DNA of 14,355 bases from Zygnema cylindricum (taxonomy: Eukaryota; Streptophyta; Zygnematophyceae; Zygnematales; Zygnemataceae): assembly GCA_037447655.1 (NCBI GenBank), contig JBBHKE010000010.1:59863-74217 (forward strand). Direction: 5' to 3'. This document shows positions 1-8,067 of this stretch, one piece after another (the stretch's first letter is position 1; every line of letters begins with the position of its first letter). The notes under the pieces were generated by a model. It was not told where the DNA came from, did no database searches, and worked only from the letters and a program-made list of their open reading frames with translations. A program made the translations under genes and the position numbers.

Positions 1-9
1 GAGAGAGAG

Positions 10-83
<74 letters not shown>

Positions 84-112
84 GGGGGAGAGAGAGAGAG
101 AGGGAGAAAGAA
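1..112. repeat. (GA)n microsatellite
   Basis: Nearly pure GA dinucleotide repeat on the plus strand, with a few GGG or AA interruptions. It runs from the window edge, so its true length is unknown. In plants such tracts can bind GAGA-binding (BPC) proteins or form triplex DNA; nothing here shows that either happens. Confidence 0.97.
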
Positions 113-180
113 AAACATTAAAAAATTGGATGCAAAAAAAAGCTAGCGGCAAGAAAGAAATCTCAAAAATGATAATTTAA

Positions 181-865
181 GATGAGAGAGGGAGAGGGGA
201 GAGGGGAGAGAGGAGAGAATGGAGAGATGAATGGAGTGCGAGAGGGAGAGAAAGGATATGTAGGAAAAAGAAGGGAGAGAGAGACAAAGGGAGACAGGGT
301 GAAGGAAACTGAGGGAAGGAAAAGAGAGTGATAACGAGCAGGCGAGGAGAGAGAGGGATAGAAAGGGAGAAGCGACACAGAGGAGAGAGAGAGTGAGAGA
401 AAGAGGATGAGAGAGAGAAAGGGACAGGAAGAGAGTGAGAGAGAGTGACGAACACAGAGAGAGGGGGGGAAAGAGAGATATAAAGGGAGAGACAAAGAGA
501 GAGAGAAAGAGACAGAGGGAGCAAAAGAGAGAAAGACAGAGACAAAGTGAGATAGTGAATAAAATAGACGGAGGAAGAGAAGGAGCGAGAGGGAAAGTTA
601 AAGTGCCAGACAGAGAGAGAGGGAGGGAGAGATAGAAAGAGAGAGAGAAACATACAGACAGAGAGAGAGAAATAAGGAACAGACAGAAAAAGTGTGAGGG
701 AGAGGGAGAAAGAGAGCGAGAGAGAGAGAAAGAACAAGAAAGGTAGAGAGGGAGAGAGGGAGAGGGACAAAGTGAGCGAGAGAGGGACTAAGAGAGCCAG
801 AGAGCAAGATAGACAAAGAGAGCGAGAGAGAGAGAGAGAAAGAGAGGGAGAGAGAGAGAAAGATT
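181..865. repeat. Degenerate GA-rich purine tract
   Basis: About 685 bp almost entirely of A and G on the plus strand, built from GAGAGA runs broken by scattered C and T. It looks like a decayed extension of the pure GA repeat to its left, separated by a short A-rich spacer (113-180). Reading frames across it give only Ser/Leu/Phe-rich or Arg/Glu/Lys-rich low-complexity peptides, the expected shadows of a GA repeat, so I call no gene. Confidence 0.93.
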
Positions 866-984
866 TACAATGTCCTCAGAGTTTTAATTTCACCGAGGTT
901 CAGCTCGAGTTGACCGACGATTTCGAAATTTTGAAGATCTCTGAAAACAAATCCTTCCCTTTTTAAAATTAGTAATTAGAGGTG
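866..984. other. Short non-repetitive spacer
   Basis: Mixed-composition sequence between the purine tract and the pyrimidine tract. I see no gene or motif I can support. Confidence 0.5.
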
Positions 985-1335
985 GGACATTCTCTCTATT
1001 CCTTTATCCCCTTCCACTCTCTCCGTCTCCCTTTCTCCCTCCTGTTCCCACGTGCTGTCCTTTTTCCTTTTTCTGCGACTCCTCGTCCCCATTTCGGGTT
1101 CCCTCCCTCTCCCTCTTCCTCACCCTCTCCCTCCCTCCCCCTCCCTCTCTCTCTCCCGAACCCTTCAGCCCCTTACATTTCCACGATATTTCCTCCCTCG
1201 CATCAAATCCGCAAATAGAAAGGTCTTCAACCTCTCCCTCCCCCTCCCACTCCCTCTCCCTCCCCTCGCCCTCTCACTCTCTCCCTCTCCCTCTCCCTTC
1301 CCTCTCACATTTCCACTATATTTCCTCCCTCGCAT
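985..1335. repeat. CT-rich pyrimidine tract
   Basis: Plus strand rich in CTCCCT and CTCTCC. Its strand bias is opposite to the purine tract to its left. Such tracts occur in plant core promoters and 5' leaders, but no coding exon follows, so it is listed only as low-complexity sequence. It contains the two 47-bp repeat copies listed next. Confidence 0.85.
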
Positions 1336-1353
1336 CGAATCCCCAAATAGAAA
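1175..1353 (+). repeat. Direct repeat, two 47-bp copies 132 bp apart
   Basis: Copies at 1175-1221 and 1307-1353 both start ACATTTCCAC and end AAATAGAAA. I count three mismatches in 47 positions. The CT-rich stretch between them makes the full period 132 bp, so this is a two-copy tandem duplication inside the pyrimidine tract. Confidence 0.85.
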
Positions 1354-1446
1354 CAAGGGTCGTCATTGGCCCACGATTCCAACGGATATCCCGGAGTGGT
1401 CGAGAGCTGCCGGCTTCCGTCGACCTCGATCGTCCAATTGTAATTC

Positions 1447-1910
1447 GCCATGTTTTGGAGGACCGTTACTGGAAATTACAAAAAAATAATGGAAGTAAGA
1501 CAACGTGGGTATTGGAAAAAATTTCAGCGCGGTTTGAAGGAGGCACTTTTCGGTATTTTTCCGGTTTATTTTTGGTGTAATTGAGGTAGTTTTTAGGCTA
1601 AGTTTTGGAAGTTTTGGGGCGTTACTAAGGAGGGATTCGGGTGGCTTTCTGCGACTTTCGTTTGGCCATGGTTTAGAGGACCGTTGGTGGAAATTGAAAA
1701 AGAAAATAGAAAAAAGAAAATGTGGGTATTGAAGATTTTTTCGGCACGTTTCGGAAGAGGCATAATTTGGTATAATTGGTGTGGATTTGCGGTTTCTATA
1801 TGGGTGTGAATAGGGGTATTTGTGGTGGGCTTACGGTGGTTTTGAGGTGGTTTTTGGGGAGATTTGAAAATTTTGTAGAGTTTTCTGAAAGGAGGATTTG
1901 GGGTGTTAAA
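1447..1910 (+). repeat. Diverged tandem duplication, period about 218 bp
   Basis: GCCATG at 1447 and 1665 begins two related units. Both continue with GAGGACCGTT, GGAAATT, an A-rich run, GTGGGTATTG, then a segment with CGGTTTGAAGGAGGCA in the first and CGTTTCGGAAGAGGCA in the second. Later parts also match (TGAGGTAGTTTTT at about 1582 and TGAGGTGGTTTTT at about 1833), but the spacing there has grown to about 250 bp, so the second copy carries insertions. No reading frame is preserved. Confidence 0.7.
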
Positions 1911-2060
1911 TTGTTGGGGAATTTTTGGGTGGTTCTTGAGAGGTGTTTTTTTTTCCTTTGCTTTCGGAAATTTGAGCAGTCTTTGGTGAATTACTAGGAT
2001 TCACAATCTCTTTAGGGTTTTGAAAGCTTGCCTTTTGAATTTTTCGGTTGAATAGGGTTA
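1500..2060. other. G+T-rich non-coding block
   Basis: The plus strand is strongly enriched in T and G (TTTTTGGG, GGTGG and similar). The composition resembles a plant intron or leader, but no flanking exon is recognisable. The longest frame (1776-1997) encodes no recognisable domain. Confidence 0.5.
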
Positions 2061-2129
2061 CTACATGAATAACTAAATTTTAACAAGTACTTATTGGTGG
2101 TAGATGGGGAAATTTACACCAAAATTGGC

Positions 2130-2790
2130 ATTAACTTTGATATTAAAAATCGACATCAAAAAGTGATATTCGTACCAAGATCAACATGGACTTGACAGTT
2201 TACATTGTCGTAAGGAAATTGTCATTGAATGTTGCATGGAAGTGGAGATTGATTTGTCGACAAATTTGGATGAGTTTTTACGGGCATTGATAGTTTGGCA
2301 TTTAAATTGACATTACTTTTGTGATTTGAGTGGACATCATTTTCTTATATTTATACAGACCCAACATGAAAAACATCAATGTTGTTTGTATGACATTTGA
2401 TGTTTGAATTGACATTGACATTGACATTGAAATTGACATTGAAATTGACATTGCCATTGAAATTGAAATTGAAATTGACATTGACATCGAAATTGAAATT
2501 GACATTGACATTGACATTGTCCTTGACATTGACATTGATGTCAAAATTGACATTGCCATTGAAATTGAAATTGACATTGACATTGACATCGAAATTGAAA
2601 TTGACATTGAAATTGACATTGACATTGACATTGTCCATGACATTGACATTGATGTCAAAATTGAGATCCATGTTGATTTTAAATTTGACATCGACTATAT
2701 GGATGTTGAACTTGACATTCATTGATCTCAAAATTAGCATGGATATTAAAATTGACATTGATGTCAAAAATCGACATTGACATCACATCC
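2130..2790 (+). repeat. Nested hexamer satellite (TTGACA/TTGAAA)
   Basis: The core at 2406-2670 is built almost wholly of 6-bp words: ATTGAC, ATTGAA and ATTGCC. A higher-order unit is superimposed. TTGCCATTGAAATTGAAATT occurs at 2451 and 2553, and TTGACATTGATGTCAAAA ends blocks at about 2546, 2660 and 2769, giving a period near 102-114 bp. Flanks from about 2130 and up to about 2790 carry degenerate relatives. Because the words contain no stop codon, several frames on both strands stay open; their peptides are simple alternations such as Thr-Leu-Lys-Leu or Ser-Met and are not credible proteins. Confidence 0.92.
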
Positions 2791-3349
2791 CAAATCGGAC
2801 ATTTCAACCAAAACTTTGAATGGCAACTGAGAAAAACAATCTTCTCGGAAAAAAACAGTATCAACCAAAGAAAAGACAAAAACCATAAGACTTCGTTTGA
2901 GATAAAACCCGAATTTCTTACCAATACTCTGATCAATCGTCCCGAAAACTGGCAAAAAAAGTGACATTAAAGCCACTAGTCCAAAAGTAAGTTGACACGT
3001 CACGCCTTTGAGACATGAGAAGCGTGCACGCGAAATTCGCGCCATCCTTAAAAGCTGCAAAAAGAATAGAGGATTTTGAAATTTCGTGCGTCTAACTCTT
3101 TTTCGTTATCCTTTCCTATTGATTCTACGTTTTTTTGGTTTTTTTTGTCTTTATCTTTGATCCAAACTTTCTCTTTTAAGAAATTTCCCGCCGTCGCCTT
3201 CCTTCAGTGAAGATTTTTGTCCTAAATGTTCGCGACAAAAGAGACCGTAGGAAGCTCATCAAATAAAATGAGAAAGTACAAACGAACGATGACGTTTAAT
3301 ATTCGTTTGGTCAACGCCTGAGATACGAAATTTTTTCGGCCTCTAGAAT
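2791..3349. other. Intergenic, no gene seen
   Basis: Mixed AT-rich sequence without a domain-bearing frame, RNA gene or clear repeat. T-rich runs near 3130-3150 are the only notable composition. Confidence 0.5.
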
Positions 3350-3369
3350 ACAGTACAGTACTGTACTGT
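3350..3369. repeat. 20-bp perfect palindrome
   Basis: ACAGTACAGTACTGTACTGT equals its own reverse complement and is itself built of repeated AGTAC/GTACT words. The next outer base pair does not match. It stands at the left edge of the GTAC-rich transposon region. It could be a protein-binding site or transposon debris; I cannot tell which. Confidence 0.8.
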
Positions 3370-3819
3370 TCATAGACGCGTTTCACTTGCCCGGAGAATC
3401 TTTAATCTAAACCGTTCAATTTTTAGTAACGGTCATATTTGTCACTGAAGGTCCGGCGACATTAATGTGTTTGTACGATCGTACAATTTCCGTGCTGTAC
3501 AAAGGTACCATTTTCGGCTGCCGGAACTTTATTATAGTCCTGACAGTTACAAGAGAGCCGGCACCTTTTGTTACCTGCAAAACTGGTTCAAACAGAATCA
3601 GTACCTTGTCAAAGGTCCGCGTGTATCAATTCCCCTAAAAGCGTATAGGTGGTACTTTTTTTAAATAATATTTTGTATTGACCCTAAGAGAAAGCAACTG
3701 CGGTCATTATAATATACTTGGTCGGTGAATAAACGAGTACGAACGATCTAAGGGTTGCCGCGATTTTGATCTGAGTGTACGGTCAGTCGGATTCTTAAGC
3801 CGACCGTACAATATGTTAA
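3370..3819. other. Intergenic, GTAC-rich, no gene seen
   Basis: No supported gene. Small symmetric words recur, for example GTACGATCGTAC at 3474-3485 and GTACGGTC facing GACCGTAC near 3778-3808. The DNA may be old transposon remnants, but I found no matching pair of ends. Confidence 0.4.
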
Positions 3820-4139
3820 CTTCAAAACATAGTTCAAAAGTAGGTGAAAGTAGGCCCATACAATATGCCTATTGTATGCAAAACATACAGTGTGACCTTA
3901 AGACCCATATTGTATTCGGACCTATTCGACCAATTAAAACATCCGGACCAAAAATTGGACCAATTAAAACATTCGGACCAAAAATATTATTTACACCGTC
4001 AGATTCGGACGATCGGACGGTATATGATCAAAGTAGTGATCTAAGAAAATCACATGAAAATCCCATAACACAACTTACGCTAAAGGCGCCGACCAAAGGC
4101 CTACCATAAAAACGCCTACTTTTGAACTATGCTTCAAGA
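3820..4139. mobile_element. 304-bp MITE-like element with 8-bp flanking repeats
   Basis: A 17-bp perfect inverted repeat, CATAGTTCAAAAGTAGG, begins at 3828, and its complement ends at 4131. The element is 304 bp. The 8 bp outside each end are CTTCAAAA (3820-3827) and CTTCAAGA (4132-4139), matching at 7 of 8, as expected for an aged target-site duplication. An 8-bp duplication suggests the hAT superfamily, although the terminal bases fit the usual hAT consensus poorly. It contains a 30-bp tandem duplication (3928-3987) and a 9-bp-arm hairpin (3857-3878). No transposase is encoded, so it would be non-autonomous. Confidence 0.7.
3928..3987 (+). repeat. 30-bp tandem duplication inside the MITE-like element
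   Basis: Two adjacent copies starting GACCAATTAAAACAT (3928-3957 and 3958-3987) continue into CGGACCAAAAAT. They differ at only a couple of positions, so the duplication is much younger than the decay seen elsewhere in the element. Confidence 0.85.
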
Positions 4140-4642
4140 TGTTATGACGGAAATGTTTCCACTTTGAACCAATCGCCATATAAGGAAACTTAGTACACAC
4201 GTGCGTTCGGTGATTAAAATCATTAAATGTAGAAACTTGAAAAGGACGCATTCCGAAGGAATCTTGGGGGGACTTGAGATCCTCATGATTGATTGACGCA
4301 CAAAAAACAAAAACAAATCATATACGGCTAGTAGCCGTACAGATTATCGGTTAAAGATGTGGTATAAAAATGTACGTAACGCCTCCATCGTAAAAATCCA
4401 AAAGGTCAAAGTGACTAGATCTATGCCCTCAACAAAACAATGCGCCGTGAATGGACGGCTCCGATTAATTGGTACTAGCGTCGATCCAGTGGCTCAAGAT
4501 ACTGGCGCACCGACTTGACATAACAGCCCTCCTGTCGTCCTTCCAGTTTTCCGTACAGTGACCGACTTGACTTTTGTACCGTCGGTCAGCCAAATGAATG
4601 ACGTGATGCAGTTGTCAGGGCTATTTTGTCCAGAACAGAAAC
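4140..4642. other. Intergenic, no gene seen
   Basis: No coding or RNA gene supported. Minor items: TACGGCTA facing TAGCCGTA near 4323-4339, and the word ACCGACTTGAC at about 4510 and 4560. The frames here are short and carry no recognisable domain. Confidence 0.4.
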
Positions 4643-5181
4643 TACACCGCCAATCGCTATTAGCGTAGAAGTTTCTTTAGCGTACATGAAAAATTACCGT
4701 GGTTTACGCTAATTAAGAATTTGAAATTTTTGAAAAAAAACATACATTCTAATTGTTTAATAATTATAATTTGGATCTTTGAAAAAAATAAATGTCGGTC
4801 GCAAACATGCTTACACTAATATAGGTATTCGTACAAAATCTTACAAATCGTACAACGTGGTTGCTGGACGAATATGTGCGAACGTAATATTTGACAACCC
4901 GATTAGACCCCCTTTTTAGAGCGCACATTCTCATGCGTCCGCAGCTACTAAAACTCATTAATTATATTTTTTCACTTAAAAAGGTACAAATTTGTACGGT
5001 CTGACAATTTCCATACACCACACTAATTAACTGATGGCGTACTTCCATTTGTACAGTACTAACAAATTAACCTTAAATAGAGTAGAGAAAAAAATAGAAT
5101 GAACTACGCTAATGGAGAATAAAAAAAAAAAAAAACAAGACGGAATTAGCGTACACAACGCTAATAGCGATTGGCGGTGTA
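4643..5181. mobile_element. Inverted-repeat element A of a three-element array
   Basis: Bounded by a terminal inverted repeat of about 24 bp that starts TACACCGCCAATCGC and ends TTAGCGT. The left copy (from 4643) and the right copy (ending 5181, reversed) are identical over that length. Length 539 bp. The word TTAGCGTA or its complement recurs inside. There is no plausible protein. The TA at each outer end suggests TA-targeting elements (Tc1/mariner-like), but the outer flanks are not clean enough to prove a target duplication. Confidence 0.65.
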
Positions 5182-5221
5182 CAGTACACCGCCAATCGCT
5201 ATTAGCGTTGTGTACGCTAAT
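5145..5221. repeat. 77-bp perfect palindrome at the A/B junction
   Basis: Two 38-bp arms (5145-5182 and 5184-5221) pair at every position around a single central A at 5183. Outside the perfect part, symmetry continues imperfectly to about 5116-5253 through an A-tract facing a T-tract and GAGAATAA facing TTATTCTC. It consists of the abutting ends of elements A and B. The DNA could extrude a cruciform, and a transcript would fold into a long hairpin. Confidence 0.95.
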
Positions 5222-5405
5222 CCCGTCCCGCTTTTTTTTGTTTTTATTCTCAAATAGAATTATCCACACTATTTAAAAAAAGCCCTAATTCCTAATTAGA
5301 GTAATCGATTTCTTCCAAAATTTCCAAATTCCCAATTAGCGTACACCACGCTAAATAATAGTATACACTAATCAAACCTACACGCTAATAACGATTGGCG
5401 GTGTA
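5185..5405. mobile_element. Inverted-repeat element B of the array
   Basis: A 221-bp element with the same terminal repeat: left copy from 5185, reversed right copy ending at 5405 with one change (CGT for CGC). Only three bases, CAG, separate it from element A and again from element C. Its left end is a near-exact mirror of A's right end, including the following AT tract and TATTCTC word, so A's right end and B's left end are copies of one sequence. Confidence 0.6.
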
Positions 5406-5433
5406 CAGTACACCGTGAATCGCTATTAGCGTA
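5382..5433. repeat. Imperfect palindrome at the B/C junction
   Basis: Arms of about 25 bp around the central A at 5407 share the same GGTGTAC-A-GTACACC core as the A/B palindrome, but with a few mismatches further out. It is the second junction in the array and appears older or independently formed. Confidence 0.85.
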
Positions 5434-5900
5434 ATGAAATAGATAGCGTAATGAAACAATTAGCGTACTTTACGGTAAATTGTGTTTTTTCGGGTACACC
5501 ATGATACTAATTTATCATGTACTCTAATTTGTAAACTGCTTCGTAAAAAATTTCGGCACATAATATGTCCACGCTAAAACATGTAGATGTACGACATTGT
5601 TCAAATCGTGCGCCGTCGCGTTTTTTTGACATCTGCGTATGCCGGAAAATATTTACGCAATTATATATTATTGTATTTTCTGTACTTTCAAATTTAAAAG
5701 GTACGGAATAGTACAGATCTGGCAGTCCGTACACAATACTATTTAAAAGTACACTAAATTACAGTTATGAACCGCATTGAGCGGGGTACCTCAAATAACG
5801 AGCAAAAACATTTAGCGTACTTTATTCTATTTGAGAATTTGCCCCAAAAAAAGGGGTACCCCAATTAGCGTCATGTACGCTAATAGCGATTCGCGGTGTA
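5409..5900. mobile_element. Inverted-repeat element C of the array
   Basis: A 492-bp element. Its left end starts TACACCGTGAATCGC and its reversed right end starts TACACCGCGAATCGC, two changes apart; both continue with TATTAGCGTA. The sequence just inside the right end shares TTCTCAAATAGAAT (on the complementary strand) with element B, tying the three together as one family. Beyond the right end comes CTG-TA, the complement of the CAG junction, so the true end may include CAG. No protein is encoded. Confidence 0.6.
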
Positions 5901-5905
5901 CTGTA

Positions 5906-6075
5906 GTAAATAAAATTAATGTGTGAACACCCCCAATTGCAAGTGGATGTTTTTGGAGAGCCCTACGAAAATCCATACGGACATTGCATATTTAAGGACA
6001 CCCAATGCGTTATGGGATATTGTGGGATATTGTCTCCACTCAGAAATACATGTATATATGTATGCATATAGATCG
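5906..6075. other. Spacer, no gene seen
   Basis: Short unique-looking stretch between the array and the AT microsatellite. GGGATATTGT is repeated directly near 6014-6034. No gene supported. Confidence 0.4.
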
Positions 6076-6086
6076 ATATATATATA

Positions 6087-6147
<61 letters not shown>
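6076..6147. repeat. (AT)n microsatellite
   Basis: About 72 bp of alternating A and T with one interruption near 6089-6091. It ends exactly where the left terminus of the next transposon begins. Confidence 0.95.
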
Positions 6148-6150
<3 letters not shown>

Positions 6151-6623
6151 TGTTGTGTATCGGCAAGAAATTTATCACGATCGCACCGATACTGATAGTT
6201 ATCGGTTATCGAAGGGTCAAGGGTTCCGATATATCGCTCCCAGACCAGCAAATTCCTTATCGGCAATAAGTGGAAAAAATATAGTACGCTATACAATAGT
6301 ATTTAATAATATACTGTATTACATTTTTCACTGTTTATAGCGTGGCGTGCCACGTGTAGCAAACTGTTCCGTAACCTGTGTAACGCAATAACACGGGTTT
6401 AGTAAGATGGAATAAACCGTACAGTTGTACGGTACAACCGCACAATTATCGCTAATAGTTATCGGTACCGGTGTTATCGCGATGAAAAACCGATATTATC
6501 GGTTTCTTATCAACGATAACACCAGTTTCTATATCGTGCCAATATATCGATTATCGGCAAGCCAAAAAAAGGTACATATTGATTATCGTCAAAACCCTAC
6601 CGATACACAACACTGATATACAT
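6140..6623 (-). mobile_element. Non-autonomous hAT-type element, copy 1 (468 bp)
   Basis: The element spans 6148-6615. Its left end is TAGTGTTGTGTATCGG, and its right end reversed is CAGTGTTGTGTATCGG (15 of 16). The flanks are ATATATAT (6140-6147) and ATATACAT (6616-6623), matching at 7 of 8. TAGTG/CAGTG termini plus an 8-bp duplication are the hallmarks of hAT elements. Both subterminal regions are packed with CGATA/TATCG words, the kind of repeated motif hAT transposases bind near the ends. No transposase frame is present. Its left 90 bp resemble the reversed right end of copy 2 at roughly five of six positions, and its right end resembles copy 2's left end, so the two are relatives in opposite orientation (minus is relative to copy 2). 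Confidence 0.8.
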
Positions 6624-6701
6624 ATATATCAGGAGGGTAAATTATGAACATGAATATGAAAACAACTTGCAAGAGATATTTATGTATTAAACTAGTAAAT
6701 C
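6616..6701. other. Spacer between hAT copy 1 and tandem repeats
   Basis: Short AT-rich stretch without a supported feature. Confidence 0.4.
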
Positions 6702-7067
6702 ACGCCCGTTACACAAGCATGGACTGTGTCCTATTTTTCATGCCCGTTACACGAACTTGGACAGTGTTCCGTTTATCATGCCCGTTTTTCATGCCTGTTA
6801 TACTTGGGACCGTGTCCTGTTTATCAAAACGTCAAAGTTTATTGTACTGTTTTAAACTTCCGTAAGGACTTTTGTAGACGCGACCCAAAACAAAACGACC
6901 GACGCAAACCGGTTGACAGGATTGAGCAACCAAGATCGAACGAGGACAGTGTCCCGTTTATCATGCCCGTTTACACGCGCATGGACCGCCTCCTGCTTAT
7001 CAAAACGACCAAGTACTTTTTGTACTATTCAAGGCGTCCGTACGTACATTTGTAGACGCGACCCAAA
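6702..7067 (+). repeat. Tandem repeats, about 180-bp unit with about 40-bp subunits
   Basis: Two long units share GACAGTGT(T/C)CCGTTTATC (6760 and 6945) and GTAGACGCGACCCAAA (6874 and 7052), a period of 178-185 bp. Within the first unit, a shorter motif starting CA(C/T)GCCCGTT and containing TGGAC-GTGTCC recurs at about 6702, 6739 and 6778. Frames across it are short and carry no domain. Confidence 0.75.
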
Positions 7068-7212
7068 CCTACACAACGATTGACCGAAATTTGCGATTTG
7101 CAGGACAAAGTTACCCGTTTGCTGACGTCGGCCGAGGGACACGCCGTTTAGGGGTGCAGACGAACTGAAAGTGGGCCTATTTAAAGGTTTCCAAAGCGAC
7201 GACCAACGGTCT
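7068..7212. other. Spacer, no gene seen
   Basis: Moderately GC-rich sequence between the tandem repeats and hAT copy 2. No feature supported. Confidence 0.4.
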
Positions 7213-7220
7213 ATAATTTG
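7213..7220. repeat. Target-site duplication, left copy (hAT copy 2)
   Basis: ATAATTTG directly before the TAGTG end; identical to 8068-8075. Confidence 0.9.
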
Positions 7221-8067
7221 TAGTGTTGTGTATCGCTAAGGATTTGCCGATAACCGATATGGGCCTTTTTTCGGGGATACGATAATCGATATATTGGTAC
7301 GATATATCGCTATCGGTCTTATCGCCGATAAGTAGCCGAGCGATAATGCCGATAACGATAACTATTGGCGATAACTGTACGAGCCGTACAGATAAATGTA
7401 CGACATGTACACTCAACTGTACGTCTTATTCCCCCGACGCGCCCTACTCACAACCCCTGAGGTACCTACCAATCAGATCATTTGTATAAGCCGAAAGTAC
7501 AGTAGTCGGCATAATATGTGTACGGCTTTAGTACGGCTCCAGTTAAGACGATGTACCTTTCACATCCGACGCCGTGGCTTTGTCCCTTTATTTTTTGGGA
7601 TCCACTGGAAACCTGCCACGTGTCAAAAGCCGCCAAAAAAGCCATTCCGAGATGCCGGCGCTCACGCTGACCGTCTGCTCGTATTTTCTCATTGAATGTC
7701 GTCTGTTCGATTCCGGCGGCGCGCATAATGATATTTTGCATCCGTTGTACTTTGTGTCCGCCGTTTTTTTACCGTTCCATGATAATCAGTTTATCAGTAC
7801 AATTTCGTACGTTCCCATAAAATTTATGTTCAGTTAACCGCCCAAAAAGTACTACAAAGTGCAACGTATTTTTTCGTCAAATTCCGTACATTTCCCGTAA
7901 ACAACCGTACATTTTTCGTAAATTTACCGTTCAGTTTACCGGACAGAAAGCACTCTGGACAGAAAGTACAGAAAGTACAAATATATCGGGACCGCTGACC
8001 GTTCGATAACCGATAACTATCGGTATCGGTGTTATCGCGATAAGTTTTTTACCGATACACAACACTA

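Noticed and set aside
163-816. Long Ser/Leu/Phe-rich and Arg/Glu-rich open frames on both strands
   Set aside because: They are translations of the GA/CT low-complexity tract in several frames at once, with no domain and no start context.
2302-2780. Three overlapping frames of 127-138 codons across the hexamer satellite
   Set aside because: The repeated words contain no stop codon in several frames, so the frames stay open by composition alone; the peptides are two- or three-residue alternations.
5923-6340. Frames with Ile-Tyr runs near 6070-6150
   Set aside because: They read straight through the (AT)n microsatellite and into a transposon end; no protein family is recognisable.
7396-7837. 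Frames of 87-99 codons inside hAT copy 2 as a possible transposase fragment
   Set aside because: No hAT catalytic residues, BED finger or C-terminal dimerisation motif; the three frames overlap on both strands.
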